A stretch of 64,000 nucleotides of DNA from Microbacterium oryzae. Lineage in GTDB: Bacteria > Actinomycetota > Actinomycetes > Actinomycetales > Microbacteriaceae. A program made the position numbers and the translations under genes. Where the stretch lies: NCBI RefSeq assembly GCF_030406385.1, contig NZ_JAUEPM010000003.1, positions 186,001 to 250,000 on the forward strand. Direction: 5' to 3'. A model generated the notes under the pieces. That model did no database searches. It was given only the letters and a program-made list of their open reading frames with translations, and had not been told where the DNA came from. Positions 43,500-51,321 of the stretch are shown here, one piece after another. Position 1 is the stretch's first letter, and every line of letters starts with the position of its first letter.

Positions 43500-44036
43500 C
43501 TACTCCCCCAGCGCCTCGAGGAGCGCGCCGTTGAAGGCGTCGAGATCTCCCGGATTGCGCGAGGTGATGAGGTTGCCGTCGACGACGACCTCCTCGTCGA
43601 CCCACTCGGCGCCGGCGTTGCGCAGATCGTGCTCGAGCGAGGCGTACGACGTCAGCCGACGCCCCGAGGCGACCCCCGCCTGCACGAGGATCCACGGCGC
43701 GTGGCAGATCGCGGCGACCGGGCGGCCGGAGGCGACGTACTCCTTCACGAACGCGACCGCGTCCTCGTCGAGACGCAGGCTGTCGGCGTTGAGCGTGCCG
43801 CCGGGCAGCACGAGCGCATCGTAGTCCGCGGGGTTCGCGTCGGCGACGGAGAGGTCGACGTCGAAGACGTCGCCGTGCTCCCAGTCGCCCTGCATCGCCT
43901 GCAGCGTCGGGGACTCGGGCGAGACGATGACGGTCGTCGCGCCGGCGCCGTCGAGAGCCTCCCGCGGACTGGTGAGCTCGACCTGCTCGACCCCCTTCGT
44001 GAGGAGGAACGCGACCTTCTTGCCGGATGCGGCCAT
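43500..44036 (-). CDS. DJ-1/PfpI family type 1 glutamine amidotransferase-like protein
   Basis: 178 residues; AAAGGA ribosome site. KKVAFLLTKGVEQVELTSPREAL at the N-terminus, DYDALVLPGGTLNADSLR, and the nucleophile elbow with Cys110 in AAICHAPWILVQAG. The Cys-His pair is the YhbO/YraA/PfpI type, linked to deglycation of glyoxal-damaged proteins and stress tolerance. Cytoplasmic. Convergent with SURF1 (3 bases between stops). Confidence 0.9.
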   Translation of the reverse strand: MAASGKKVAFLLTKGVEQVELTSPREALDGAGATTVIVSPESPTLQAMQGDWEHGDVFDVDLSVADANPADYDALVLPGGTLNADSLRLDEDAVAFVKEYVASGRPVAAICHAPWILVQAGVASGRRLTSYASLEHDLRNAGAEWVDEEVVVDGNLITSRNPGDLDAFNGALLEALGE

Positions 44037-44137
44037 GGTGAGTCCTTTCGTCGGATGGATGTGGTTCCATCCGACATCGGATCACCGGCCGCACGCAACG
44101 CCTCGCCTCGCGGCGGGGCGTTCGCTACACTCCGGAC

Positions 44138-45736
44138 CTAGGCGAGCGTGATGAGGTCGAGGTAGCTCTTGTTCCAGATGTCCTCGACGCCGTCGGGCAG
44201 CAGCAGCACGCGCTCGGGGTTGAGCGCCTCGACGGCCCCCTCGTCGTGCGACACCAGGACGACGGCGCCCTCGTAGTGCGAGAGCGCCCCGAGGATCTCA
44301 TCGCGCGAGGCGGGGTCGAGGTTGTTCGTGGGCTCGTCGAGAAGCAGCACGTTCGCCGACGACACCACGAGCGTGGCCAGCGACAGGCGCGTCTTCTCCC
44401 CGCCCGAGAGCACGCCAGCGGGCTTCAGCACGTCGTCGCCCGTGAACAGGAACGAGCCCAGCACCTTCCGCGCCTCGGTCTCGTTGAGGTTCGGCGCCGC
44501 GGACACCATGTTCTCGAGCACCGACCGCTTCACGTCGAGGTTCTCGTGCTCCTGCGCGTAGTAGCCGATCTTCAGCCCGTGGCCCGGCTCGATCTGCCCG
44601 GTGTCGCTCTTGTCGACTCCCGCGAGGATGCGCAGCAGCGTCGTCTTGCCCGCGCCGTTCAGCCCGAGCACGACCACCTTCGAGCCGCGGTCGATGGCGA
44701 GGTCGACGCCCGCGAAGATCTCCAGCGCACCGTACGACTTCGACAGGCTCGAGGCCATGAGCGGGGTCTTGCCGCAGGGCGCGGGCTTCGGAAAGCGCAG
44801 CTTCGCCACGCGGTCCTCCTGGCGCACGTCGTCGAGTCCCGCGAGCAGCTTCTCCGCACGCGCCACCATCTGGTGGGCTGCCGCGGCCTTCGACGCCTTC
44901 GCGCCGAAGCGCGCCGCCTGCTGCTGCAGCACCGACGCCTTCTTCTCGGCGTTCGAGCGCTCCTTCTTGCGACGCTCCTCGTCGGCCACGCGCTGGCGCT
45001 GGTAGTGCTTCCAGCCCATGTTGTAGATGTCGATGACCTGACGGTTCGCGTCGAGGTAGAACACGCGGTTCACCGTCTCGCCGACGAGCTCCACGTCGTG
45101 GCTGATGACGATGAGCCCGCCCTTGTACGTCTTGAGGAACTCCCGCAGCCAGGTCACGCTGTCGGCGTCGAGGTGGTTCGTCGGCTCGTCGAGGATCATT
45201 GTCTCGGCGTCGGAGAAGAGGATGCGGGCGAGCTCGATGCGACGGCGCTGACCGCCCGACAGCGTCTTCAGCTGCTGGTCGAGGATGCGGTCGGGCAGCG
45301 AGAGGTTGTGCGCGATCGACGCGGCCTCCGCCTCGGCGGAGTAGCCGCCGAGCGCCTCGAACCGCTCCATGAGCCGCGCGTACCGCTTCATGGCCTTATC
45401 GGCCACGGCCGGGTCGTCCGAGGCCATGCTCTCGGACGATTCGCGGATGCCCGCGGCGAGGTCGCCGAGGTCGCGCGCGTTGAGGATGCGCGTGCGCGCG
45501 GTCTCCTCCGGGTCGCCTGAGCGCGGGTCCTGTGGCAGGTAGCCGATCTGCCCGGACTTCGCCACCGTGCCGTCCGCGGGGATGAGGTCTCCCGCGAGCA
45601 CCTTCGTCAGCGTGGTCTTGCCGGCGCCGTTGCGGCCGACGAGGCCGACCTTGTCGCCCGGGCCGACGCGGAAGTCCACCCCTGACATGAGGAGTCGGGC
45701 TCCGACGCGGATCTCGAGGTCGTGCACGGCGAGCAC
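44138..45736 (-). CDS. ABC-F family ATP-binding protein
   Basis: 532 residues from GTG 45736. Two ABC domains on one chain without membrane helices: first with Walker A GRNGAGKTTLTK and LSGGQRRRIELARILF, DEPTNHLD; second with GLNGAGKTTLLR, LSGGEKTRLSLATLV, DEPTNNLD. A charged helical linker (DEERRKKERSNAEKKASVL) lies between. This is the ABC-F type that acts on the ribosome in translation. No resistance-specific extension is obvious. A TATACT -10 lies about 50 nt upstream. Confidence 0.93.
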   Translation of the reverse strand: MLAVHDLEIRVGARLLMSGVDFRVGPGDKVGLVGRNGAGKTTLTKVLAGDLIPADGTVAKSGQIGYLPQDPRSGDPEETARTRILNARDLGDLAAGIRESSESMASDDPAVADKAMKRYARLMERFEALGGYSAEAEAASIAHNLSLPDRILDQQLKTLSGGQRRRIELARILFSDAETMILDEPTNHLDADSVTWLREFLKTYKGGLIVISHDVELVGETVNRVFYLDANRQVIDIYNMGWKHYQRQRVADEERRKKERSNAEKKASVLQQQAARFGAKASKAAAAHQMVARAEKLLAGLDDVRQEDRVAKLRFPKPAPCGKTPLMASSLSKSYGALEIFAGVDLAIDRGSKVVVLGLNGAGKTTLLRILAGVDKSDTGQIEPGHGLKIGYYAQEHENLDVKRSVLENMVSAAPNLNETEARKVLGSFLFTGDDVLKPAGVLSGGEKTRLSLATLVVSSANVLLLDEPTNNLDPASRDEILGALSHYEGAVVLVSHDEGAVEALNPERVLLLPDGVEDIWNKSYLDLITLA

Positions 45737-45788
45737 AGCGGCACCAGTCTCTCTAGAGGGGATGGAACGGCCGAACGGCCAGCCTCCC

Positions 45789-45794
45789 AGTATA
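45789..45794 (-). promoter_or_regulatory. -10 element of the ABC-F gene
   Basis: TATACT on the minus strand, about 50 nt before the GTG at 45736; a leader of about 45 nt with no clear structure. Confidence 0.4.
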
Positions 45795-45872
45795 GGCCGG
45801 GCGTTGTTCCCGCTCCTGGGAGCGGATGGCCGGGGCCGGGCCTCCTGAGCTGTCGCGTCGCGAGGCGGACGA

Positions 45873-46466
45873 TCAGGCGATGCCGCGCGCGCTCAAGGCG
45901 TCGGCGACGTCGTCGGCATGACGCAGCGACATCACGAGCATCGGCACCACGGCGCGAACCCCCAGGCGCACGCCCCGGGCGCGCTGCGCCTCGCGCACGC
46001 GACGGCCGAAGTCGGCGATGACCGGCACGAGCGCGATCGTGAGCGACAGGGTGAACGCCACGCGCCACGGGTCAGCGCCGAAACGCGCGAGCGGGCGCAG
46101 CGCGCGCTCGACGACGTCGAGCATCTCCTCGCTGCGGGTGGTGAGGGTGAGCACGCCCGCGAGCAGCACCACGGAGACCACGCGCACGGTGTTGACGAGA
46201 GCGGGCTCCGTGCCGAGGAAGAGCAGCTGGGTGCCCGCCATGAAGACGACGAGCCAGCGCAGCGCCCAGAGCTGCCGCGCCCACTCGCGCGGCCCGAAGC
46301 CGCCCAGCGCGAACAGCACCAGCACCCCGAGGAGCGTGCCGGTCGCGGTGACCGGCGTGTGGGGCCAGAGCGAGATCGCCAGGGCGAGCACGGCCATCCC
46401 GACGATCTTCGCCTCTGCGGGCAGGCGGTGGAGCGGACTCCTCCCCGGTCGGTAGAGGGAGATCAT
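45873..46466 (-). CDS. bioN: Energy-coupling-factor transmembrane protein BioN
   Basis: 197 residues. Four to five helices with the T-component coupling motif seen as ARGVRLGVRAVVPML (Ala-Arg-Gly) and a second Ala-Arg-Gly at the C-terminus (DALSARGIA). LHRLPAEAKIVGMAVLALAISL at the N-terminus is typical. It transmits ATP hydrolysis by BioM to the substrate protein BioY in the cytoplasmic membrane. ATGA overlap with bioM. Confidence 0.92.
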   Translation of the reverse strand: MISLYRPGRSPLHRLPAEAKIVGMAVLALAISLWPHTPVTATGTLLGVLVLFALGGFGPREWARQLWALRWLVVFMAGTQLLFLGTEPALVNTVRVVSVVLLAGVLTLTTRSEEMLDVVERALRPLARFGADPWRVAFTLSLTIALVPVIADFGRRVREAQRARGVRLGVRAVVPMLVMSLRHADDVADALSARGIA

Positions 46467-47155
46467 CGTGCGGCGAACTCCGCGCGGTAGTGCGCGATGA
46501 CCGCACCCGGCTCGCCGACCTCGAGCAGCCGGCCGCCCTCGAATCGCAGCGCGACGTCGCAGCGGCCGGCGAGCTCGAGGTCGTGCGTGGCGATGACCGC
46601 CTGCGCGTCGATGCCGTCGATGAGGAGGTCGGCCATCCGCCGCGCGTTGCCGAGATCGAGGAGCGTCGTCGGCTCGTCGGCGACGATGAGCCGCGGCTCG
46701 CGGATGAGCACGGCGACGAGCGCGAGCAGCTGCTTCTGCCCGCCGGAGAGGCTGTACGCGGGCTGGTCCGCGTGGTCGGCGAGCCCGTGGCGGGCGAGCT
46801 CCGTTCGCACGCGTTCCGCGATCTGCCCGCGGGAGAGGCCGCGGCCCTTGAGCGACAGCGCGAGGTCCTCTGCGGGGGTGGGCATGAGGATCTGCGCGTC
46901 GGGGTTCGTGAAGACGAAGCCCACCCGCTCGCGCACCTGGCGCGCCTGCCGCGCCACGTCCATTCCGTGCACGCTGACGGTGCCCGCGCTCGGGGCGACC
47001 AGTCCGTTGAGAAGTCGCGCGAACGTCGACTTGCCCGAGCCGTTCGCGCCGATGACGGCGATGCGGCGCGCGTCCAGACGCACGCTGACGTCGCGGAGGA
47101 TCGGCGTCTCTCCCGCCATCACTCCCACCCCGGCGAGCTCGATGACTTCCGGCAC
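46463..47155 (-). CDS. bioM: Energy-coupling-factor ATPase BioM
   Basis: 230 residues from GTG 47155. Walker A GANGSGKSTFAR, Q-loop FVFTNPDAQILMPTPAEDLALSL (ECF-type), signature LSGGQKQLLALVAVL, Walker B LIVADEPTTLLD and TH-DLELA. Single ATPase serving the BioMNY module. One base separates it from bioY. Confidence 0.93.
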   Translation of the reverse strand: MPEVIELAGVGVMAGETPILRDVSVRLDARRIAVIGANGSGKSTFARLLNGLVAPSAGTVSVHGMDVARQARQVRERVGFVFTNPDAQILMPTPAEDLALSLKGRGLSRGQIAERVRTELARHGLADHADQPAYSLSGGQKQLLALVAVLIREPRLIVADEPTTLLDLGNARRMADLLIDGIDAQAVIATHDLELAGRCDVALRFEGGRLLEVGEPGAVIAHYRAEFAAR

Positions 47156-47156
47156 G

Positions 47157-47738
47157 TCAGTCGCGAGCCGCGAGCGCCCGGCGCGGGGCGAAGGCGACCG
47201 GGTAGGCGCGGTGGATCACGACGGTGAGCACGGTGGCCACGACGACCTTGAGGAAGTCGCCAACGAGGAAGACCGTGCTGGACAGCAGCGTCTCGGCCAG
47301 CGGCAGCCCCATGACGAGGGACTGCACGGGCACGCCGAACGCGTAGACGACGAGGATTCCGCCGATCGAGTTCGCGACGGCGACCCGCCACCAGGCGAAC
47401 CGGCGCCCGCTGTGCGCGATGAGGCCCACCACCGCGGCTCCCGCCACCCAGCCGATGAGGTAGCCCGCGGTCGGTCCGACGAAGACGCCGAGCCCGCCCT
47501 TGCCGCCGGAGAGGATCGGCAGGCCGATGGCGGCGAGCACCAGCACGACCAGCACGGCCGCGGCGCCGTTCCGCCATCCGAGCACGGCGCCGGCGAGCAT
47601 GACGCCGAGCGTCTGGGCGGTGATGGGGACGCCGACGGGTCCGGGGATGGGCCCCATGATGCTGAGCGCGATGAGGAGCGCGGCGAACACCGCGATCCGC
47701 GCGATGTCGCGTCCGTCGAAGCGGTCGGTGTCGGTCAT
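47157..47738 (-). CDS. bioY: Biotin transporter substrate-binding protein BioY
   Basis: 193 residues from ATG 47738 with GGAGGCG upstream. Six helices with PVGVPITAQTLGVMLAGAVLGWRNG, GKGGLGVFVGPTAGYLIGW and a C-terminal helix near AETLLSSTVFLVGDFLKV. Binds biotin at high affinity. First of bioY-bioM-bioN; the promoter lies in a short gap shared with the divergent regulator gene, where two 13-bp palindromes sit. Confidence 0.95.
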   Translation of the reverse strand: MTDTDRFDGRDIARIAVFAALLIALSIMGPIPGPVGVPITAQTLGVMLAGAVLGWRNGAAAVLVVLVLAAIGLPILSGGKGGLGVFVGPTAGYLIGWVAGAAVVGLIAHSGRRFAWWRVAVANSIGGILVVYAFGVPVQSLVMGLPLAETLLSSTVFLVGDFLKVVVATVLTVVIHRAYPVAFAPRRALAARD

Positions 47739-47752
47739 GGCGCCTCCGGTCC

Positions 47753-47765
47753 TGAACATCGTTCA
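47753..47765. promoter_or_regulatory. BioQ-type operator 1
   Basis: TGAACATCGTTCA: perfect TGAAC-N3-GTTCA palindrome. The TGAAC half-site and 3-base spacing are those reported for BioQ in corynebacteria and mycobacteria. It lies 14 bases before the bioY start and where the -35 of the regulator gene would be. Confidence 0.75.
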
Positions 47766-47767
47766 CT

Positions 47768-47780
47768 TGAACGCCGTTCA
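47768..47780. promoter_or_regulatory. BioQ-type operator 2
   Basis: TGAACGCCGTTCA: a second perfect palindrome 15 bases from the first, centre to centre, and directly before the regulator's -10. Two operators on nearly the same helix face suit cooperative binding. Confidence 0.75.
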
Positions 47781-47781
47781 G

Positions 47782-47787
47782 TATAGT
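47782..47787 (+). promoter_or_regulatory. -10 element of bioQ (leaderless-type)
   Basis: TATAGT, 7 nt before the ATG at 47795 and immediately after operator 2. Confidence 0.55.
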
Positions 47788-47794
47788 CAGAGGC

Positions 47795-48358
47795 ATGGCG
47801 GAGTCGACGACGGGGCGAGAGCGCATCGTCGCAGCCGCGCTGCGCATCCTCGACGCGCACGGGCTCGCCGATCTCACCATGCGGCGTCTGGCAGCCGAAC
47901 TCGACGTGCGCGCAAGCGCCCTGTACTGGCACTTCGAGAGCAAGCAGGTGCTCCTCGCGGCGGTCGCCGACCGGATCGTGCGCGGCGCGGCCGTCTCGGA
48001 GGACGCCGAGCCCGCCGACGTCGCACTCGCCCTGCGGGATGCCCTCCTCGCCCACCGCGACGGCGCGGAGGTGGTGCTGAGCACGCAGGCCCTCGCGCTC
48101 GGCGAGGACATGCCGCGTCGGCGGCTCGCCGCGGCCCTCGCCCGCGCGCTGCCGCAGGACGAGGCCGACGGCGGCGCCGCCATCCTCGTCCCCTTCGTGC
48201 TCGGCCATGCCTCCCTCGCGCAGCAGCGGCTTCAGGCCGCCCAGCTGGGCCTCGTCGAGCCGGTCGACGAGCGCGACGACTTCCGCCACGGCGTCGAGAC
48301 CATCCTCGCCGGGCTCGGCGTCCCCGTCACCGGGCGGCGTCAGCCCTCGCGCGGCTGA
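47795..48358 (+). CDS. bioQ: TetR-family repressor, BioQ-like
   Basis: 187 residues. Helix-turn-helix at about 8-55 (RERIVAAALRILDAHGLADLTMRRLAAELDVRASALYWHFESKQVLLAAVADRI), then an all-helical ligand or partner domain. Its place divergent from bioYMN and the paired TGAAC-N3-GTTCA operators identify it as BioQ, the repressor of biotin synthesis and uptake genes in actinobacteria. Biotin status is sensed through the operon's regulation in known species; here it should repress itself and bioYMN together. Function assigned from context rather than unique residues. Confidence 0.82.
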   Translation: MAESTTGRERIVAAALRILDAHGLADLTMRRLAAELDVRASALYWHFESKQVLLAAVADRIVRGAAVSEDAEPADVALALRDALLAHRDGAEVVLSTQALALGEDMPRRRLAAALARALPQDEADGGAAILVPFVLGHASLAQQRLQAAQLGLVEPVDERDDFRHGVETILAGLGVPVTGRRQPSRG

Positions 48359-48367
48359 CCGGAGGAG

Positions 48368-49774
48368 TCAGACCTCGCGTGCGTGCCCGAGTCGAGCGCC
48401 GGGCACGAAGGCCAGCAGGGCGAGAGCCAGTCCGACACCGAACACGACCGTGAAGTCGGCGCCGGTGCCCGCGAGCGCGGTGAACGCGAGACCCATCACC
48501 GCCATCGTCGCCGACGCGCCCATCGAGTCGCTGATCTGCAGCGCCGAGGAGTTGAACCCCTGGTTGTGCGGGGACGAGTAGGCGAGGGTCAGCACCGTGA
48601 GCCGCGGATAGACGAGGCCCATCCCGAGCCCCGCGAACCCCCAGAACGCGACGGGAACCCATGCGGGTAGGCCCAGAGCCGCCGTGAGGGTGCAGGCCGC
48701 GAGCGCCACCGCCAGCAGGCCCGCTCCGAGGAACGCGATGCGCCGGTTGCCGAGTCGGTCGCCCGCACGCCCCGACACCTCCGCTGACGCCGCCCAGGTC
48801 AGCGCCGCGACCGTGAGGCCCGCACCGGCCGTCGTGGGCGAGAAGTCGAAGCGATCGATGAGGAGGTACGGCACGTAGATCTCCGCCCCGAACAGCGCGC
48901 CGGCGATGAGCCCGCGCAGCACGACGACGCTCGGCAGGCCCCGCCCGAGCCGCATCGTGCGGGCGGGCAGGAGCGGCAGGATGGCCGCGGCGATGACGAC
49001 GAGCGACCCCGCGGCGGCGAGCCAGCCGAGCACGCCCTCGACCTCGCCGGAGAGGCTGAGCGCGAGGGCCCCGGCGGCGACGACCGCCGACAGCGCGAGC
49101 CGACGTGCCACGCCGCCCACCTGCGGCTCGTGCGAGGGGGCGCCGATGCCCTTCAGGCTCGGCGCGATCATCCCGAAGGCGAGCACGGTGAACGTGGCGA
49201 TGCCGGCGAACACCCACCGCCAGTGCAGGTACTCGGTCACGGCGCCGGCGAGCAGCGGCCCGATGAGCGAGGGCACGATCCACGCGGCCGAGAACGCCGC
49301 CATCACCCGGCCCTGCACGTGGGCGGGGAAGACCCGCGCGACGACGACGTAGAGTGCGACCACCTGGCCGCCCGACCCGAGCCCCATGATCAGGCGCCCC
49401 GCGACGAGCATCGTCATGTCCACCGCGAGCGCGTCGATGACGAGCCCCGCCACGAAGAACACCGCCGCGACGTACAGCGGCGCGACCGGTCCGGTGCGAT
49501 CGGACCAGGCGCCAGCGGCGACCATCCCGATGACCGCCGTGGCGAACGTGCCGGAGAAGGCGACGGCATACAGCGCCTCCCCGTCGAGGTCCGCCGCGAC
49601 GATCGGCATGACCGTGGTGACCGACAGCGACTGCAGGGCGGCGAGGAAGATCAGCGCCACCGCGCCCAGCGTGGTGAAGAGGTACGGGTGACGCCAGATG
49701 CTCGGGCCGCCCGCGGGCGCGGGCGGAAGCGGCACGGCCGCCGTCGTGGCCGCGCGCGGGTCGACCCCGCTCAC
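48368..49774 (-). CDS. MFS transporter (drug exporter-like)
   Basis: 468 residues from a GTG overlapping the upstream stop (GTGA). About 12-14 helices; helix 1-3 region with LSVTTVMPIVAADLDGEALYAVAFSG (an antiporter-type start), SDRTGPVAPLY (loop 2-3), and GRLIMGLGSGGQVVALYVVVARV (helix 4-5 of the DHA group). Proton-driven export in the cytoplasmic membrane; substrate unknown. Paired with a MalY-type PLP enzyme, so it may export a product of that enzyme. Confidence 0.85.
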   Translation of the reverse strand: MSGVDPRAATTAAVPLPPAPAGGPSIWRHPYLFTTLGAVALIFLAALQSLSVTTVMPIVAADLDGEALYAVAFSGTFATAVIGMVAAGAWSDRTGPVAPLYVAAVFFVAGLVIDALAVDMTMLVAGRLIMGLGSGGQVVALYVVVARVFPAHVQGRVMAAFSAAWIVPSLIGPLLAGAVTEYLHWRWVFAGIATFTVLAFGMIAPSLKGIGAPSHEPQVGGVARRLALSAVVAAGALALSLSGEVEGVLGWLAAAGSLVVIAAAILPLLPARTMRLGRGLPSVVVLRGLIAGALFGAEIYVPYLLIDRFDFSPTTAGAGLTVAALTWAASAEVSGRAGDRLGNRRIAFLGAGLLAVALAACTLTAALGLPAWVPVAFWGFAGLGMGLVYPRLTVLTLAYSSPHNQGFNSSALQISDSMGASATMAVMGLAFTALAGTGADFTVVFGVGLALALLAFVPGARLGHAREV

Positions 49775-50919
49775 GTCGTGACGAGCGCGCCGATGCGCCT
49801 CACGGCCTGCTCGAGGATCTCCGGACCCGTGCCGTAGTTCACGCGCGCGAAGCCGCGGCCCTCCTCGCCGAACGCCGGCCCCGGGTTCAGCGCGACCTTC
49901 GCCTCCCTGAGGATGGTCCGCGACGGGTCGTCGCCCCAGCCGAGCTCACGCAGGTCGACCCAGGCGAGGAAGCCCGCCTGGCCGGGTCGGTAGCGCGCGC
50001 CGGGCACGTGCTCGGCGAGCAGGTCGACGAGGAGGCGACGGTTCGCGTCCAGACGCGCGAGCAGCGCGTCGAGCCAGCCATCGCCATCCCGAAACGCGGC
50101 GACGCCGGCCATGATGCCGAAGAGGCCGGTCCGCCACTCCACCTCCATCGGGATGCGCGAGACGATCGCCTGCGCGGTGTCCGATGCCGTGACGAAGTGC
50201 GCGCACTTCAGCCCGGCGAGGTTGAAGGCCTTGCTCGCGCTCATGATCGCGATGCCGACCTCCGCCGCGGTGTCGCTCGCGGCGAGGAACGGCGTGAACT
50301 CGGCGCCGGGCAGGGTCAGCGGCGCGTGGATCTCGTCGCTGATGACCCAGCCGCCGTGCCGCGCGGCGATCTCGGCGAGGGCGGCGAGGCTCTCCCGGGA
50401 ATGAACGGTCCCGGTGGGGTTGTGGGGGTTGCAGAGCAGGATGGCCCGGGCGCCGGCCGCGAAGGCCGCGTCGATGCCGGCGAGGTCGAGCTCCCATCCG
50501 GACTCGCCCTGCGCGAGCGGAACGCGCACGGCACGCGTGCCGGACTCGTCGTGCACGTCGAAGAACGGCGGGTACACCGGCGGCGTGACGATGACGCCCT
50601 CCCCCGGCTGCGCGACCGCGCGGATGGCCTCGGCCACGCCCATCATGACGTCGCAGGTCGTGCGCACGCGGGCCGGATCGACCCGCCACCCGAACCGACG
50701 CTCGGCGAAGGCGACGAAGGCGTCGGGATAGCCCGTCTTCGGCGGCACGTAGCCGGTGTCGCCGCGCTCGACGGCGCCCATCAGCGTCTCGGCGATGGCG
50801 GGGGCGAGGGCGAAGTCGGTCTCCGCGACGAACAACGGCAGCACGTCCTCGGGGTACGTGGCCCACTTCGTGCTCGTCCGGGTTCTCAGCTGCTCCAGCG
50901 GCAGGGCTTCCAGGGGCAT
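49771..50919 (-). CDS. MalY/PatB family PLP-dependent aminotransferase or C-S lyase
   Basis: 382 residues from ATG 50919 (AAGGG 6 nt upstream; a GTG two codons earlier is less well placed). Fold type I PLP enzyme: RTSTKWATYPEDVLPLFVAETDFALAP at the N-terminus, TGYVPPKTGYPDAF, LCNPHNPTGTVHSRE, VISDEIHAPLTLPG (the Asp that pairs with the PLP ring nitrogen), PLP lysine in IMSASKAFNLAGLK. MalY/PatB members cleave cystathionine and cysteine conjugates. Immediately downstream of the iron-sulfur operon and coupled to an MFS gene. Confidence 0.88.
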   Translation of the reverse strand: MPLEALPLEQLRTRTSTKWATYPEDVLPLFVAETDFALAPAIAETLMGAVERGDTGYVPPKTGYPDAFVAFAERRFGWRVDPARVRTTCDVMMGVAEAIRAVAQPGEGVIVTPPVYPPFFDVHDESGTRAVRVPLAQGESGWELDLAGIDAAFAAGARAILLCNPHNPTGTVHSRESLAALAEIAARHGGWVISDEIHAPLTLPGAEFTPFLAASDTAAEVGIAIMSASKAFNLAGLKCAHFVTASDTAQAIVSRIPMEVEWRTGLFGIMAGVAAFRDGDGWLDALLARLDANRRLLVDLLAEHVPGARYRPGQAGFLAWVDLRELGWGDDPSRTILREAKVALNPGPAFGEEGRGFARVNYGTGPEILEQAVRRIGALVTT

Positions 50920-50946
50920 CGTCACCCTTCGAGCCTAGACGCGGAA

Positions 50947-50972
50947 CGGCCCGGAGCCGAAGCTCCGGGCCG
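50947..50972. terminator. Terminator between iron-sulfur operon and MalY gene
   Basis: 11-bp perfect inverted repeat (50947-50957 with 50962-50972, loop CGAA) after the SufT-like gene on the minus strand, before the MalY gene. The sequence after it on the minus strand is TTCCGC. Confidence 0.75.
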
Positions 50973-50979
50973 CTCGTCG

Positions 50980-51309
50980 TCAGATCGCGAAACCGAGGGC
51001 GCGCATCATGTCGCGGCCGTCGTCGGTGATCCGCTCCGGACCCCACGGCGGCATCCACACCCAGTTGATGCGGAAGCGCTCCACGACGCCGTCCAGCGCC
51101 TGAGCTGTCTGCTCCTCGAGCACGTCCGTCAGCGGGCAGCCCGCGCTCGTGAGCGTCATGTGGATGACGAGGGCGTCGTTCTCGTCATCCCACGCGAGGT
51201 CGTAGATGAGGCCGAGGTCGACCACGTTCACGCCGAGCTCGGGGTCCATGACCTCCTTGAGCGCCTCGATGACCTCGTCGTACTTCTCGGGAGTGAGAGT
51301 CGCAGCCAT
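50980..51309 (-). CDS. Metal-sulfur cluster assembly factor (DUF59, SufT-like)
   Basis: 109 residues. DUF59/MIP18 fold: VMDPELGVNVVDLGLIYDLAWD, MTLTSAGCPLTDVLEEQ with the conserved Cys, and VEVVWxPPW-type ending (INWVWMPPWGPERITDDGRDMMRALGF). Such proteins help mature iron-sulfur clusters. Last gene of the suf group; its own -10 TAGGCT overlaps the sufC stop. Confidence 0.9.
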   Translation of the reverse strand: MAATLTPEKYDEVIEALKEVMDPELGVNVVDLGLIYDLAWDDENDALVIHMTLTSAGCPLTDVLEEQTAQALDGVVERFRINWVWMPPWGPERITDDGRDMMRALGFAI

Positions 51310-51315
51310 GCGGCG

Positions 51316-51321
51316 AGCCTA
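51316..51321 (-). promoter_or_regulatory. -10 element of SufT-like gene overlapping the sufC stop
   Basis: TAGGCT on the minus strand; its first three bases are the TAG stop of sufC, and it ends 6 nt before the ATG at 51309. Confidence 0.5.
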
